The translations under genes and the position numbers were made by a program. The notes below the pieces were generated by a model. The model ran no database searches, had not been told where the DNA came from, and saw only the letters and a list, made by a program, of their open reading frames with translations. Shown here piece after piece: positions 35,707-44,260 of a DNA stretch of 64,000 nt. Position 1 is the first letter of the stretch. Every line of letters begins with the position of its first letter. The DNA is taken from the NCBI RefSeq assembly GCF_041431415.1, contig NZ_CP107845.1, positions 6,510,001 to 6,574,000 on the forward strand, in the 5' to 3' direction. The DNA comes from Streptomyces sp. NBC_00513 (lineage in GTDB: Bacteria > Actinomycetota > Actinomycetes > Streptomycetales > Streptomycetaceae).

Positions 35707-36969
35707 GTGAAGATGCGCTTCCTCGCCGTGTGCACCGTTCTCGCGGCCGCGACCGCCCTCACCGGCTGCAGTCGGATGGCCGGATCCGAAGGCGGGCCCG
35801 AGAAGGTGACGCTCTGGTTGATGAAGGGCAGCGCCTCGGACGACTTCATCGCGAAGTTCACCGCCGATTTCGAGAAGGAGCACGCCGGCATCGACCTGGA
35901 CGTCAAGATCCAGGAGTGGACGGGCATCGGCGACAAGGTCAACGCCGTCCTCAAGGGCACCGCCAAGGAGAGCGCCGACGTCATCGAGGTCGGCAACACC
36001 CAGGTCGCCCAGTACGTCGAGACCGGCGGCATCTCCGAAGTGACCATGGACGGGCTGCGCGACTGGGACAGCAGGCACTGGCTCAAGGGCCTCTCCGATC
36101 CGGGAAGCGTCGACGGGGCCCAGTACGGAGTTCCCTGGTACGCCGCCAATCGGGTGGTGATCTACAACAAGGAACTCTTCGCGAACGCCGGGGTCACCAC
36201 CCCGCCGAAGACCCGTCAGGAGTGGATCCAGGCGACCCGGCGGCTCGACAAGGGCGAACAGCAGGGCATCTACCTGCCCGGCCAGAACTGGTACGTCCTC
36301 GCCGGCTTCATCTGGGACGAGGGCGGCGAACTCGCGGTGCAGACCAACGGCGAGTGGGCCGGCGCCCTCGACGACGAGAAGGCCCTGAACGCCATGGAGT
36401 TCTACAAGCAGCTCCAGGGACTCGGCGACGGCCCCAAGGACGCCGACGAGGAGACGCCCCCGCAGTCCGAGGTCTTCGCGCGCGGCCGGATCGCCCAGAT
36501 CATCGGCCCGCCGAGCCAGGCGGCGGCGATCGAGGCCGCCAACCCGGCCCTGAAGGACAAGCTCGGCTTCTTCCCGATTCCAGGCAAGAGCGCCGAGAAG
36601 CCCGGAGCGGTCTTCACCGGCGGATCCGACCTGATCATCCCGGAGAAGACGGCGAGTCGTGAGCACGCCGTGGACCTGATCACGGCGCTCGTCAGCGAGA
36701 AGTGGCAGACCGAACTCGCCACCACCATGAGCTACGTCCCCAACAAGACCACCCTCGCCCACGTGGTCGAGGGCAACGAGGGCGCCGCCACCATGGCCGT
36801 CGGCGCCGCCCAGGGACGAGCCACCCCGCAGTCCGCCCGATGGGCCGAGGTCGAGGCCGAGAACCCCATCAAGCCGTACATGACGGCCGCGCTCACCGGC
36901 CAGGACCCCAAGCGGGCCGCGAAGACCGCCTCGGAGTCCATCAGCCGGATCCTCGGCTCCGACCACTGA
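35707..36969 (+). CDS. DasA-like extracellular sugar-binding lipoprotein (orphan ABC receptor)
   Basis: A 420-aa ABC solute-binding protein. A short signal peptide ends in the lipobox ATALTGC. The mature protein has KVTLWLMKGSASDDFIAKF, VKIQEWTGIGDKVNAVL, VIEVGNTQVAQYVETGGIS, YGVPWYAANRVVIYNKELF and AVFTGGSDLIIPEK, a pattern I associate with the chitobiose/GlcNAc receptors DasA and relatives. No permease or ATPase gene is adjacent, so it would have to share a permease encoded elsewhere and the multitask ATPase MsiK. The GTG was chosen because AAGGTGA lies at the right distance; ATG 35713 is an alternative. A dre-like operator sits in the promoter. Confidence 0.88.
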   Translation: MKMRFLAVCTVLAAATALTGCSRMAGSEGGPEKVTLWLMKGSASDDFIAKFTADFEKEHAGIDLDVKIQEWTGIGDKVNAVLKGTAKESADVIEVGNTQVAQYVETGGISEVTMDGLRDWDSRHWLKGLSDPGSVDGAQYGVPWYAANRVVIYNKELFANAGVTTPPKTRQEWIQATRRLDKGEQQGIYLPGQNWYVLAGFIWDEGGELAVQTNGEWAGALDDEKALNAMEFYKQLQGLGDGPKDADEETPPQSEVFARGRIAQIIGPPSQAAAIEAANPALKDKLGFFPIPGKSAEKPGAVFTGGSDLIIPEKTASREHAVDLITALVSEKWQTELATTMSYVPNKTTLAHVVEGNEGAATMAVGAAQGRATPQSARWAEVEAENPIKPYMTAALTGQDPKRAAKTASESISRILGSDH

Positions 36970-37092
36970 GGCGGCTCCGACACGGGCCCTGCCCCACGGC
37001 CCGCCCGCAGGCGTTCGCCGAGTTCAGCGTTCGCACATCCGGCCGCCGCTGAGCGGTCATGTCGAATCCAGCCGGTCACGGAAGAAGTAGAG

Positions 37093-37120
37093 GAGCCAGG
37101 CCTACCTGCCGGCCTGGCTC
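37093..37120. terminator. Hairpin between the sugar-binding gene and olsB
   Basis: GAGCCAGGCC and GGCCTGGCTC form a perfect 10-bp stem around an eight-base loop. It lies 124 bases after the sugar-binding gene stop and 24 bases before the olsB start, so it could be a terminator or part of the olsB leader. Confidence 0.6.
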
Positions 37121-37144
37121 TCCGTGCCCGGATCAGGAGCAGCC

Positions 37145-37963
37145 ATGACCATCGCACCCCTGTCCCCGTCCCCCCTCGCCTCTCCCGCGCTCCCCGTCAC
37201 CCCGGCGCCCCCCGCCGACCGCACCGCCCCCGCCGGCCCCCGGTACACCGTCCGGCTCGCCCGCGACGAGGACGAGGTACGGGCCGCCCAGCGGCTGCGC
37301 CACCAGGTCTTCGCCGGGGAACTCGGCGCGCGCCTCGACCATGCCGAGCCCGGCCTGGACGTCGACGCCTTCGACGCCTACTGCGACCACCTCGTCGTCG
37401 TCGACGAGGAGAGCGAGCAGGTCGTCGGCACCTACCGGCTGCTCCCCCCGGAACGCGCCGCCGTCGCGGGGCGCCTCTACTCCGAGGCGGAGTTCGACCT
37501 CGGCGCGCTGGCGCCCATCCGCCACGACCTCGTCGAAGTCGGCCGGTCCTGCGTCCACCCCGACCACCGCAACGGCGCCGTCATCGCCCTGATCTGGGCC
37601 GGCCTCGCCCGCTACATGGACCGCTCCGGCCACGACTGGCTCGCCGGCTGCTGCTCCGTCCCGCTCGCCGACGGCGGGGTGCTCGCCGCCGCCACCCGGG
37701 AGACCGTCCTGCGACGCAACCTCGCCCCCGAGGCGTACCGCGTCACCCCGCACCTGCCCTGGAGCCCCGAGGGCGTCACCGTCCCCGGCCGGCAGGAACT
37801 GCCCCCGCTGCTGCGCGGCTACCTGCGCCTGGGCGCCTGGGTCTGCGGGGAGCCCGCGCTGGACGCCGAGTTCGGCTGCGCCGACCTGTACGTACTGCTC
37901 TCCCTGCGCCGGACCAACCCGCGCTACCTCAACCACTTCCTCGCGCTGGCCCCGGACGCATGA
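37145..37963 (+). CDS. olsB: Ornithine-acyl-ACP N-acyltransferase (OlsB-like, GNAT fold)
   Basis: A 272-aa acyltransferase. After a Pro/Ala-rich start, the domain from about residue 35 has RLARDEDEVRAAQRLRHQVF, FDAYCDHLVVVDEESEQVVG, YSEAEFDLGALAPIRHDLVE and GRSCVHPDHRNGAVIALIWA, typical of the hemolysin/OlsB family (Acetyltransf_5). It would transfer a 3-hydroxyacyl chain from ACP to the alpha-amino group of ornithine, giving lyso-ornithine lipid. An AGGAG site precedes the ATG. The next gene, an acyltransferase overlapping by ATGA, supplies the second step, which supports the assignment. Confidence 0.85.
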   Translation: MTIAPLSPSPLASPALPVTPAPPADRTAPAGPRYTVRLARDEDEVRAAQRLRHQVFAGELGARLDHAEPGLDVDAFDAYCDHLVVVDEESEQVVGTYRLLPPERAAVAGRLYSEAEFDLGALAPIRHDLVEVGRSCVHPDHRNGAVIALIWAGLARYMDRSGHDWLAGCCSVPLADGGVLAAATRETVLRRNLAPEAYRVTPHLPWSPEGVTVPGRQELPPLLRGYLRLGAWVCGEPALDAEFGCADLYVLLSLRRTNPRYLNHFLALAPDA

Positions 37964-38982
37964 ACGCCTGGCTGCCCACCGCGCCCTGCACCCCCGAGGC
38001 CTGCGCCGGCCACGAGGGACCCGCGGCGAGCGTCCCGCACGCGGTGCTCCGCCTCGCCGGCGCCGTGGCCCTCGTCCTCCTCGCCGTCCTGACCGCCGCG
38101 CCCGTACGGCTGCTCCCGGACCGCCCCCGACACGCCCTCGTACGGAGCTGGTCCGCGGCGCTGGTCGCCTCCCTCGGCATACGGATCACCGTGCACGGAA
38201 ACCCCGGGGCGGGCGGCGGCCGGCTGATCGTCGCCAACCACATCTCCTGGCTCGACATCCCGCTCGTCGCCGCCGTGCTGCCCTGCCGGATGCTGGCCAA
38301 GAGCGAGATCGGCGCCTGGCCCGTGCTCGGCCGGCTCGCCGCCCGGGCCGGAACCCTGTTCATCGAACGCGACCGGATCAGGACCCTCCCCGACACCGTC
38401 GCGACCCTCACCCGCGCACTCCTCGCCGGGGACCGGGTCACCGTCTTCCCCGAGGGCTCCACCTGGTGCGGGCGCGCCCAGGGGCCGTTCCGGCGGGCCG
38501 CGTTCCAGTCGGCGCTGGACGCGGGCGTGCCCGTACAGCCGATCCGGCTCGCGTACCGGCTGTCGGGAGGCGCAGAACCCGCCGGGAGCCTCGCCGGGGC
38601 GCCCGCCTTCGTCGGGGACGACCCGCTGACGGCCTCCCTGTGGCGCATCGCCCGCGCCAGGGGGGTGCGGGCCGAGGTGTGGTTGCTGCCGCGGATCCCG
38701 CCGGGCCGGCACGAGGACCGGCGGGACCTCGCGGCGGCGGCGCAGGAGGCCGTCCACGCGCGGGCCGCGCGACCCGTACCGGCCGCGCGGCCCGTTCACA
38801 CCGCGGAGCCCGTACGGGGGGCGCGGCCCGTCCGGACCGCACCCCTCCTGCCGGGCATCCCCACTCAGGCCGCCGGGCCCTGCGCCACCGACAGGGACAA
38901 CGCGAAGCGGCCCGCCGCGTCCGTCCACCACTGGGTCAACTCAAGCCCGGCAGACGCCAGTTCCTCGCGCACACCCTCCTGA
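37960..38982 (+). CDS. olsA: Lyso-ornithine lipid O-acyltransferase (OlsA/PlsC-like)
   Basis: A 340-aa membrane acyltransferase of the PlsC fold. One or two spans (LRLAGAVALVLLAVLTAAPV) precede the catalytic NHISWLD (H-x4-D) near residue 93, GTLFIERDR, and FPEGSTWCG (glycerophosphate-type pocket) near 165. It completes ornithine lipid, or makes phosphatidic acid. The start overlaps the olsB stop. The last 75 or so residues are an Arg/Pro-rich tail with ARPV repeats. They run 118 bases into the 3' end of the convergent egtD gene, so the tail is antisense to conserved coding sequence and probably not functionally constrained. Confidence 0.85.
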   Translation: MNAWLPTAPCTPEACAGHEGPAASVPHAVLRLAGAVALVLLAVLTAAPVRLLPDRPRHALVRSWSAALVASLGIRITVHGNPGAGGGRLIVANHISWLDIPLVAAVLPCRMLAKSEIGAWPVLGRLAARAGTLFIERDRIRTLPDTVATLTRALLAGDRVTVFPEGSTWCGRAQGPFRRAAFQSALDAGVPVQPIRLAYRLSGGAEPAGSLAGAPAFVGDDPLTASLWRIARARGVRAEVWLLPRIPPGRHEDRRDLAAAAQEAVHARAARPVPAARPVHTAEPVRGARPVRTAPLLPGIPTQAAGPCATDRDNAKRPAASVHHWVNSSPADASSSRTPS

Positions 38983-39839
38983 CGGAACTTCGCGGAGATC
39001 TCCGTCAGGATCTCCTCGCCCGCCCTGAAGGGCACCACCATGTCCAGGGCCCGGATCTTCACCACCGCCTCCGATCGTGACCGCAACCGCATCTCGATCC
39101 ACTCGTGTTCCTTGTTCCACACCGCCACGTGCGTGAACTCGGCGGTGTGGAAGTCCGCGCCCAACTCGCGGTCGATCACGGCCAGTACGTTCTTGTTGAA
39201 CTCCGCCGTCACCCCCTGCGCGTCGTCGTACGCCGCGACCAGGACGGCCTCGTCCTTGACCAGGTCGGTACCCATCAGCAGCGCGTCACCGGGCGACAGC
39301 ATCGCCCGTACGGACGCCAGGAACGCGGCCCGCTCCGGCGGCAACAGGTTCCCGATCGTGCCGCCGAGGAACACCACCAGGCGCGGCCCGGGGGAGTCGG
39401 GCAGCCGCAGTGGCCGCGTGAAGTCCGCCACCAACGCGTGGACCTTCAAGCCGGGATGCTCCGCCAACAGGGTGTCCGCCGCACCCCGCAGGGCGCTCTC
39501 GCTGACGTCCACCGGAATGTACGTCTCCAACGCGGGCATCGCCTCGATCAGGTGCCGGGTCTTCTCGGAGGAACCGGAACCCAACTCCACCAGCGTGCGG
39601 GCGCCGCTCTCCGTCGCGATCTCCCGGGCCCGCTCCAGCAGGATCTCCCGCTCGGCGCGCGTCGGATAGTACTCGGGCAACCGGGTGATGTCCTCGAAGA
39701 GTTCACTGCCCCGGGCGTCGTAGAACCACTTGGGCGGCAACTGCTTGGGGGAGCCGGTCAGCCCGCCGCGCACGTCGGCGCGCAGCGCCTTCTCCGCGGC
39801 GTTCTCGTCGAGGGTCCGGGTCAACTGGAAATCACTCAC
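38865..39839 (-). CDS. egtD: L-histidine N-alpha-methyltransferase EgtD
   Basis: A 324-aa SAM-dependent enzyme that trimethylates histidine to hercynine, the first step of ergothioneine synthesis. Motifs: PPKWFYDARGSELFEDITRL, PEYYPTRAEREILLERA, LVELGSGSSEKTRHLIEA (SAM loop), VVFLGGTIGNLLPPERAAFL and FNKNVLAVIDRELGADF. Together these are diagnostic for the EgtD/DUF2260 family. It is the last gene of the egtABCD run; its GTG overlaps the egtC stop. Its 3' end overlaps the convergent olsA-like gene by 118 bases. Confidence 0.96.
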   Translation of the reverse strand: MSDFQLTRTLDENAAEKALRADVRGGLTGSPKQLPPKWFYDARGSELFEDITRLPEYYPTRAEREILLERAREIATESGARTLVELGSGSSEKTRHLIEAMPALETYIPVDVSESALRGAADTLLAEHPGLKVHALVADFTRPLRLPDSPGPRLVVFLGGTIGNLLPPERAAFLASVRAMLSPGDALLMGTDLVKDEAVLVAAYDDAQGVTAEFNKNVLAVIDRELGADFHTAEFTHVAVWNKEHEWIEMRLRSRSEAVVKIRALDMVVPFRAGEEILTEISAKFRQEGVREELASAGLELTQWWTDAAGRFALSLSVAQGPAA

Positions 39840-40594
39840 GGTCGGCTCTCCTTGAGCGGGGTCAGATCGACCCTCGTACGGGTTGCGGTCAACAGGGTCC
39901 GGTCGGGTACTTCACACCAGCGGGAGTCGTCGTCGTGCGGCTCGGAGGCCACGACCACGCGCCCGGCGTGCGGATCCGCCAGATACCAGAGGGAATCGCC
40001 CCAGGCGGTCGCGGCGATCGTGGAGCCGTCGGTCAACAACAGGTTGAGCCGTGAGGCGGGGGCGGCCGAGGCCAGGTCCCGGACGGGACCGGCGAGGGCG
40101 GCGCCGAGGTCGTCCCCGGCGCGCAGACGGTGCAGGACCAGCGCCCAGATCAGCGCCGAGTCCGTGCGCGCGGCGAGTTGCAGCAGCTCCTCCACCGGCA
40201 GCCCGGCGGCGACCGGGGCCGCCGACTCCGGCCAGTCCCGCACCGAGCCGTTGTGGCTGAAGAGCCACCGCCCGTCGGAGAACGGCGCGGCGGCGGCCTC
40301 CCCGTCGGCCCCGGGCAGCGTCGCGTCCCGTACGGCGGCCAGCACGCCGCCGCTGCGCACCACGCGGGTGAGGTCGGCGAACGTGAGGTCGCCCCAGATC
40401 GGGCCGGACCGCCGGTAGCGGGCCGGCACCGGGTCGCCCTCCGCGTACCAGCCGATGCCGAAGCCGTCGGCGTTCACCGTGCCGTTGCGCTGCCGGCGCG
40501 GCGCCCACGACTGCCGCACGAGGGAGTACTCCGGTTCGCTCAGCAGTCTCCCGAGGCTCACCACCGGCCCGAGATAGGCGAGATGGCGACACAT
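39836..40594 (-). CDS. egtC: Gamma-glutamyl-hercynylcysteine sulfoxide hydrolase EgtC
   Basis: A 252-aa class II glutamine amidotransferase-like enzyme. The catalytic Cys follows the initiator Met (MCRHLAYLGPVVSLGRLL). Further family motifs are NADGFGIGWYAEGDPVPARY, FSHNGSVRDWPESAAP and a late VVASEPHDDDSRWCEVPD. It removes the glutamate from gamma-glutamyl-hercynylcysteine sulfoxide. The ATG overlaps the egtB stop by one base, and its own stop overlaps the egtD start. Confidence 0.95.
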   Translation of the reverse strand: MCRHLAYLGPVVSLGRLLSEPEYSLVRQSWAPRRQRNGTVNADGFGIGWYAEGDPVPARYRRSGPIWGDLTFADLTRVVRSGGVLAAVRDATLPGADGEAAAAPFSDGRWLFSHNGSVRDWPESAAPVAAGLPVEELLQLAARTDSALIWALVLHRLRAGDDLGAALAGPVRDLASAAPASRLNLLLTDGSTIAATAWGDSLWYLADPHAGRVVVASEPHDDDSRWCEVPDRTLLTATRTRVDLTPLKESRP

Positions 40595-41907
40595 CAGGCA
40601 TCATCCCGAGCGGTGCGGAAGCCGGAGAAGATCTGCCGGCGCACCGGCAGGTCCCAGTTGCGGAACGTGCCCCGGCAGGCCACCTGGTCCACCGCGAACG
40701 ACCCGCCCCTGAGCACCTTGTGCTCGGGGCCGAAGAACACCTCCGAGTACTCCCGGTAGGGGAACGCGCGGAACCCCGGGTAGGGGAGGAAGTCCGACGC
40801 CGTCCACTCCCACACGTCGCCGATCAGCTGGCGCACCCCGAGGGGGGATGCCCCGGCCGGATAACTGCCCGCGGGGGCCGGGCGCAGGTGCCGCTGCCCC
40901 AGGTTCGCGTGCGCCGGGGTCGGGTCGGCGTCGCCCCACGGGTACCGGGTGGAGCGGCCCGTACCCGGGTCGTACCGGGCGGCCTTCTCCCACTCGGTCT
41001 CGGTGGGCAGCCGGCGCCCGGCCCAGCGGGCGTACGCGTCCGCCTCGTACCAACTGACGTGCAGCACCGGCTCGTCGCCCGGCACCGCCTCGGTGACGCC
41101 GAAGCGGCGGCGCGACCACGTGTCGCCCTCCCGGTGCCAGAACAGCGGGGCCTCGATCCCGTGCGCGCGGATCTGTTCCCAGCCCTCGGCGGCCCACCAG
41201 CGGGACTCGCGGTAGCCGCCGTCCGCCATGAACGCCTGGTAGTCGGCATTGGTCACCGGCGCCGTGTCGATCCAGTACGGCGCGGTGTCCCGGGTGTGCG
41301 CGGGCCGTTCGTTGTCCAGCGACCAGGGCTCGGCGGAGGTTCCCATCGTGAACGGCCCGCCGGGCACCAGCACTTCGCTCACGGACAGCGGCGGGCCCTG
41401 CGGCGGATCCGGGTCCGGGGCGGTCAACACCGCGGCTCCCCGTCTCAGCTGATGCGTGATCAACATCGTCTCGTCGTGCTGCTGTTCGTGCTGGGCGATC
41501 ATCCCGAAGACATAGCCGCCGGACAGCAGGTCCGTACCCTCCAGCGGGGTGCGCTCCAGCAGGTCGAAGACCCGTCCGCGCACCTCCGCCGCGTACCGGC
41601 GGGCCTCATCGGGCCCCAGCAGCGGCAACTTCGGCCGCTCGGACCGAGGATGCTCGAACGCGTCGTAGAGCGGGTCGATCTCGGGACGCATCGACTCGCG
41701 GCCGGCGACGTTGCGCAGCAGCCAGAGCTCCTCCATGTTCCCGATGTGCGCCAGGTCCCAGACGAGCGGGGACATCAGGGGGGAGTGCTGTGCGGTCAGG
41801 TCCCGGTCGCTCACGGTCTCGGTCAGCCCGGCGGTACGGGCCCGGGCGGCGGTCAGGGCCGCCACGGCCCGCTCGCGGAGTATCTCGGGGTGTATGTCGG
41901 TGGTCAC
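40594..41907 (-). CDS. egtB: Ergothioneine sulfoxide synthase EgtB
   Basis: A 437-aa non-haem iron enzyme. An N-terminal DinB-like helical domain carries the iron ligands (SPLVWDLAHIGNMEELWLLR and the HxxxHxE in MIAQHEQQHDETML). The C-terminal FGE-sulfatase domain has VPGGPFTMGTSAEPWSLDNE, PVTNADYQAFMADGGYRESR, RLPTETEWEKAARYDP and LRGGSFAVDQVACRGTFRNW. It joins hercynine to gamma-glutamylcysteine with oxygen, forming the C-S bond as a sulfoxide. The use of gamma-Glu-Cys fits the presence of egtA and egtC. The GTG overlaps the egtA stop (GTGA). Confidence 0.95.
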   Translation of the reverse strand: MTTDIHPEILRERAVAALTAARARTAGLTETVSDRDLTAQHSPLMSPLVWDLAHIGNMEELWLLRNVAGRESMRPEIDPLYDAFEHPRSERPKLPLLGPDEARRYAAEVRGRVFDLLERTPLEGTDLLSGGYVFGMIAQHEQQHDETMLITHQLRRGAAVLTAPDPDPPQGPPLSVSEVLVPGGPFTMGTSAEPWSLDNERPAHTRDTAPYWIDTAPVTNADYQAFMADGGYRESRWWAAEGWEQIRAHGIEAPLFWHREGDTWSRRRFGVTEAVPGDEPVLHVSWYEADAYARWAGRRLPTETEWEKAARYDPGTGRSTRYPWGDADPTPAHANLGQRHLRPAPAGSYPAGASPLGVRQLIGDVWEWTASDFLPYPGFRAFPYREYSEVFFGPEHKVLRGGSFAVDQVACRGTFRNWDLPVRRQIFSGFRTARDDA

Positions 41908-43208
41908 GGGCGTGCGTCCTTCCCGGCGGGCTGCCGCTGTTCCTCTTCGTCGTCCGCGGGGCAGCGCCCGCGCAGTACGTAACGCTCGGTGAAGGCTCCG
42001 ACCTCGTCCCGGACGTGCGTGCTCGCCCCCAGCCGGGGGAGTGCCTCGCCCGCCGCCAGGAAACAGGCGACGGCGGCCGACCGCAGCTCCGGGTCGGCGA
42101 GCCCCGCGCGGGCGGCGGTCCGCCACAGGGGGTTGCGGGGCGCGCTGTCGGACCCGTACGCGTCCGACAGCGCCTTCGACACCCGGTACGCGGTCTCCGC
42201 GGCCTCCGGGTCGTCGAACAGCGCGTGCACCACGGCCACCGGCACGATCCAGCCGTGCTCGCCGGGCTGCGCGTCGATCATCCGCAGTTCCAGGTGGCCG
42301 CGCGGTCGGATCGGCGGGAACAGCGTGGTCAGGTGGTACTCCAGGTCCTCGGCGGTGGGGGGCCGCGGGCCCGTGCCGGACGTCAGCCAGTCCCGGAAGG
42401 TCAGGCCGCGCGGGATCACCCAGGGCGCCCCGTCCCCGACGGACCGGACGCACATCACCTCGGTGTCCAGGGCGTGCCGGGTCCACGCGTCGCGGGGCTC
42501 CTCCTCCAGCGGCGGGGCCAGGGCGCGCCGCGCGTCGATGTCGTTCCAGATGCCCTGGCGGGCGCACCGCCAGCCGGCGTACGGGCCTTCCACGCCGGGG
42601 GAGTTGGCGAACGCCGCCACCAGGACCGCGCCCAGCAGGTGCGCGAGCCGCCAACGCCGTCCGTACCCGAGCGGGCCGGGCTCCTCGTGGCCGGCGTCCA
42701 CGCAGACCTGTACGGACGCGGAGGAGCGCATCATGGCCCGCCCGGCGGGACCCGTGCGGTCGAAGTACGTCTCCATCGCCTGGTAGCGCGGGCTGTCCAG
42801 CATCCGGCGCAGGGGACGCCGGGCGTCCTGCCCGAGGCCCCGCAGTACCAGGCCCTGCCGGTGCAGGACGCCCCGTACGGCCGTGAGGTCGGCCTGAAGG
42901 TCGTCCACGCACTCCGTCAGGGAATCGGCCGGAGCCGAACTGAGCTCCAACTGGCCGCCGGGTTCGACGGTGAACCCGGAGTGCAGGGGCAGCGCGCCGG
43001 CCGCGTCGTGCGCGGCGGCGAGCCGATCGGCGGAGAGTGCGAGATCGGGCCGCTCGGCGTCCAACACCAGCCATTCGAGTTCGGCGCCGAGCACACGAGG
43101 TGGACCCGTCTTGAAACAGATGCCGTGGAGGAGCGCCTCGGCCGAGGCCTCGGTGAGGGGCTCGGGCGGGGGGTGGTGCACAGGCGGAGCAGGTGAGTCC
43201 TGGCGCAT
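41904..43208 (-). CDS. egtA: Ergothioneine-pathway glutamate-cysteine ligase EgtA
   Basis: A 434-aa ATP-dependent ligase making gamma-glutamylcysteine. Motifs of the GCS2/EgtA type: VLGAELEWLVLDAERPDLAL, FTVEPGGQLELSSAPADSL, MMRSSASVQVCVDAGHEEPG and a late RPRGHLELRMIDAQPGEHGW. It is the first gene of four (egtA-B-C-D) that overlap at every junction, so the whole pathway to the cysteine adduct is one translationally coupled operon. No egtE-type PLP lyase gene follows; the next gene downstream is on the other strand. Confidence 0.93.
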   Translation of the reverse strand: MRQDSPAPPVHHPPPEPLTEASAEALLHGICFKTGPPRVLGAELEWLVLDAERPDLALSADRLAAAHDAAGALPLHSGFTVEPGGQLELSSAPADSLTECVDDLQADLTAVRGVLHRQGLVLRGLGQDARRPLRRMLDSPRYQAMETYFDRTGPAGRAMMRSSASVQVCVDAGHEEPGPLGYGRRWRLAHLLGAVLVAAFANSPGVEGPYAGWRCARQGIWNDIDARRALAPPLEEEPRDAWTRHALDTEVMCVRSVGDGAPWVIPRGLTFRDWLTSGTGPRPPTAEDLEYHLTTLFPPIRPRGHLELRMIDAQPGEHGWIVPVAVVHALFDDPEAAETAYRVSKALSDAYGSDSAPRNPLWRTAARAGLADPELRSAAVACFLAAGEALPRLGASTHVRDEVGAFTERYVLRGRCPADDEEEQRQPAGKDARP

Positions 43209-43331
43209 GACCGGATCCTCGTCTCCTGTCGGCGGCCGGCGCTTTCGTCGGCCGTGATGTCACCCGTGCCTACCCGTCTGCGGGCCACAAATTCCATTGC
43301 AGTTCGAGGGGCTCGACCGGAGGATTGCGGG

Positions 43332-44192
43332 GTGAGCAGCAGACTGCGTGAAATCGCGCGGGAGAACGCGACGATCCTTGCGGCCGGGGGGTACCGGACG
43401 CGGACGGGACGGCAGATCTCCCTGGCCGCCGCCCTGGCGGAAGCCAAGGCAGGAACCAGAATATATGGACCAAACCGTGTCATTCCATATGGAGAGCCCC
43501 TCAAAAGGGAGGGGGAGACCGCCTTCGAGGTCACGGGCGAGAGCAGTACCGTCGCCGCCCGCCGGCTCGCGACAGACGCTCCGCGGGGGGTCCGGGTCGC
43601 CGTCCTGAACTTCGCCTCGGCCCGCAATCCCGGGGGCGGATACGTCCGAGGCGCCAAGGCCCAGGAGGAAGCCCTGTGCCGCGCCTCGGCCCTGTACGAG
43701 ACCCTGTTGGAGGCCCCGGAGTACTACGAGGTCCACCGCGCGGGAAAGAGCACGTTCTACACCGACCGGGTGATTCACTCGCCCGCGGTCCCCGTTTTCC
43801 GCGACGACCGGGGCCGGCTCCTGGAGACCCCCTTCCAGGCCGCCTTCCTCACCTCCCCGGCCCCCAACGCGGGCACCATCCGCCGCCAGGAACCGGAGCG
43901 CGCCCACGAGATCCCGGGCGCCCTGGCGCGAAGGGGCGAGCTGGTCCTGGAGGTGGCGGCGCTCCACGGCCACCGGCGACTGGTGCTGGGGGCCTGGGGA
44001 TGCGGAGTCTTCCGCAACGAGCCCGCAGCCGTGGCCGAGGCCTTCCGGGAACTGCTCACCGGCCGCTTTGACGGCGTCTTCGAACGGGTCGTGTTCGCAG
44101 TGCTGGACCGTGAGCCCGGACCCCGCCAGGCATTCGAACGGGCGTTCGCGGGGCTGTGTGCCGAGCCGGGCAGCCCGGACCCCGGGCGCTGA
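43332..44192 (+). CDS. TIGR02452 family protein, bacterial PARG-like ADP-ribose glycohydrolase
   Basis: A 286-aa protein whose central stretch VLNFASARNPGGGYVRGAKA followed by QEEALCRAS is the GGG-x6-8-QEE catalytic signature of microbial-type poly(ADP-ribose) glycohydrolases. Other family motifs are FYTDRVIHSPAVPVFRDD, FLTSPAPNAG and LVLGAWGCGVFRNEPAAVAE. It should release ADP-ribose from ADP-ribosylated targets. The GTG was chosen for the GGAGG eight bases upstream; the conserved part begins soon after. It is divergent from the egt operon, which leaves a 123-bp shared promoter region. No ADP-ribosyltransferase is nearby. Confidence 0.88.
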   Translation: MSSRLREIARENATILAAGGYRTRTGRQISLAAALAEAKAGTRIYGPNRVIPYGEPLKREGETAFEVTGESSTVAARRLATDAPRGVRVAVLNFASARNPGGGYVRGAKAQEEALCRASALYETLLEAPEYYEVHRAGKSTFYTDRVIHSPAVPVFRDDRGRLLETPFQAAFLTSPAPNAGTIRRQEPERAHEIPGALARRGELVLEVAALHGHRRLVLGAWGCGVFRNEPAAVAEAFRELLTGRFDGVFERVVFAVLDREPGPRQAFERAFAGLCAEPGSPDPGR

Positions 44193-44260
44193 ACCGGCCC
44201 GCCCCCGCTCCGGGCCCGATGTCTCCATGGCGCGGGGGCGGGCGGCCCGCAGGCGCCCGG

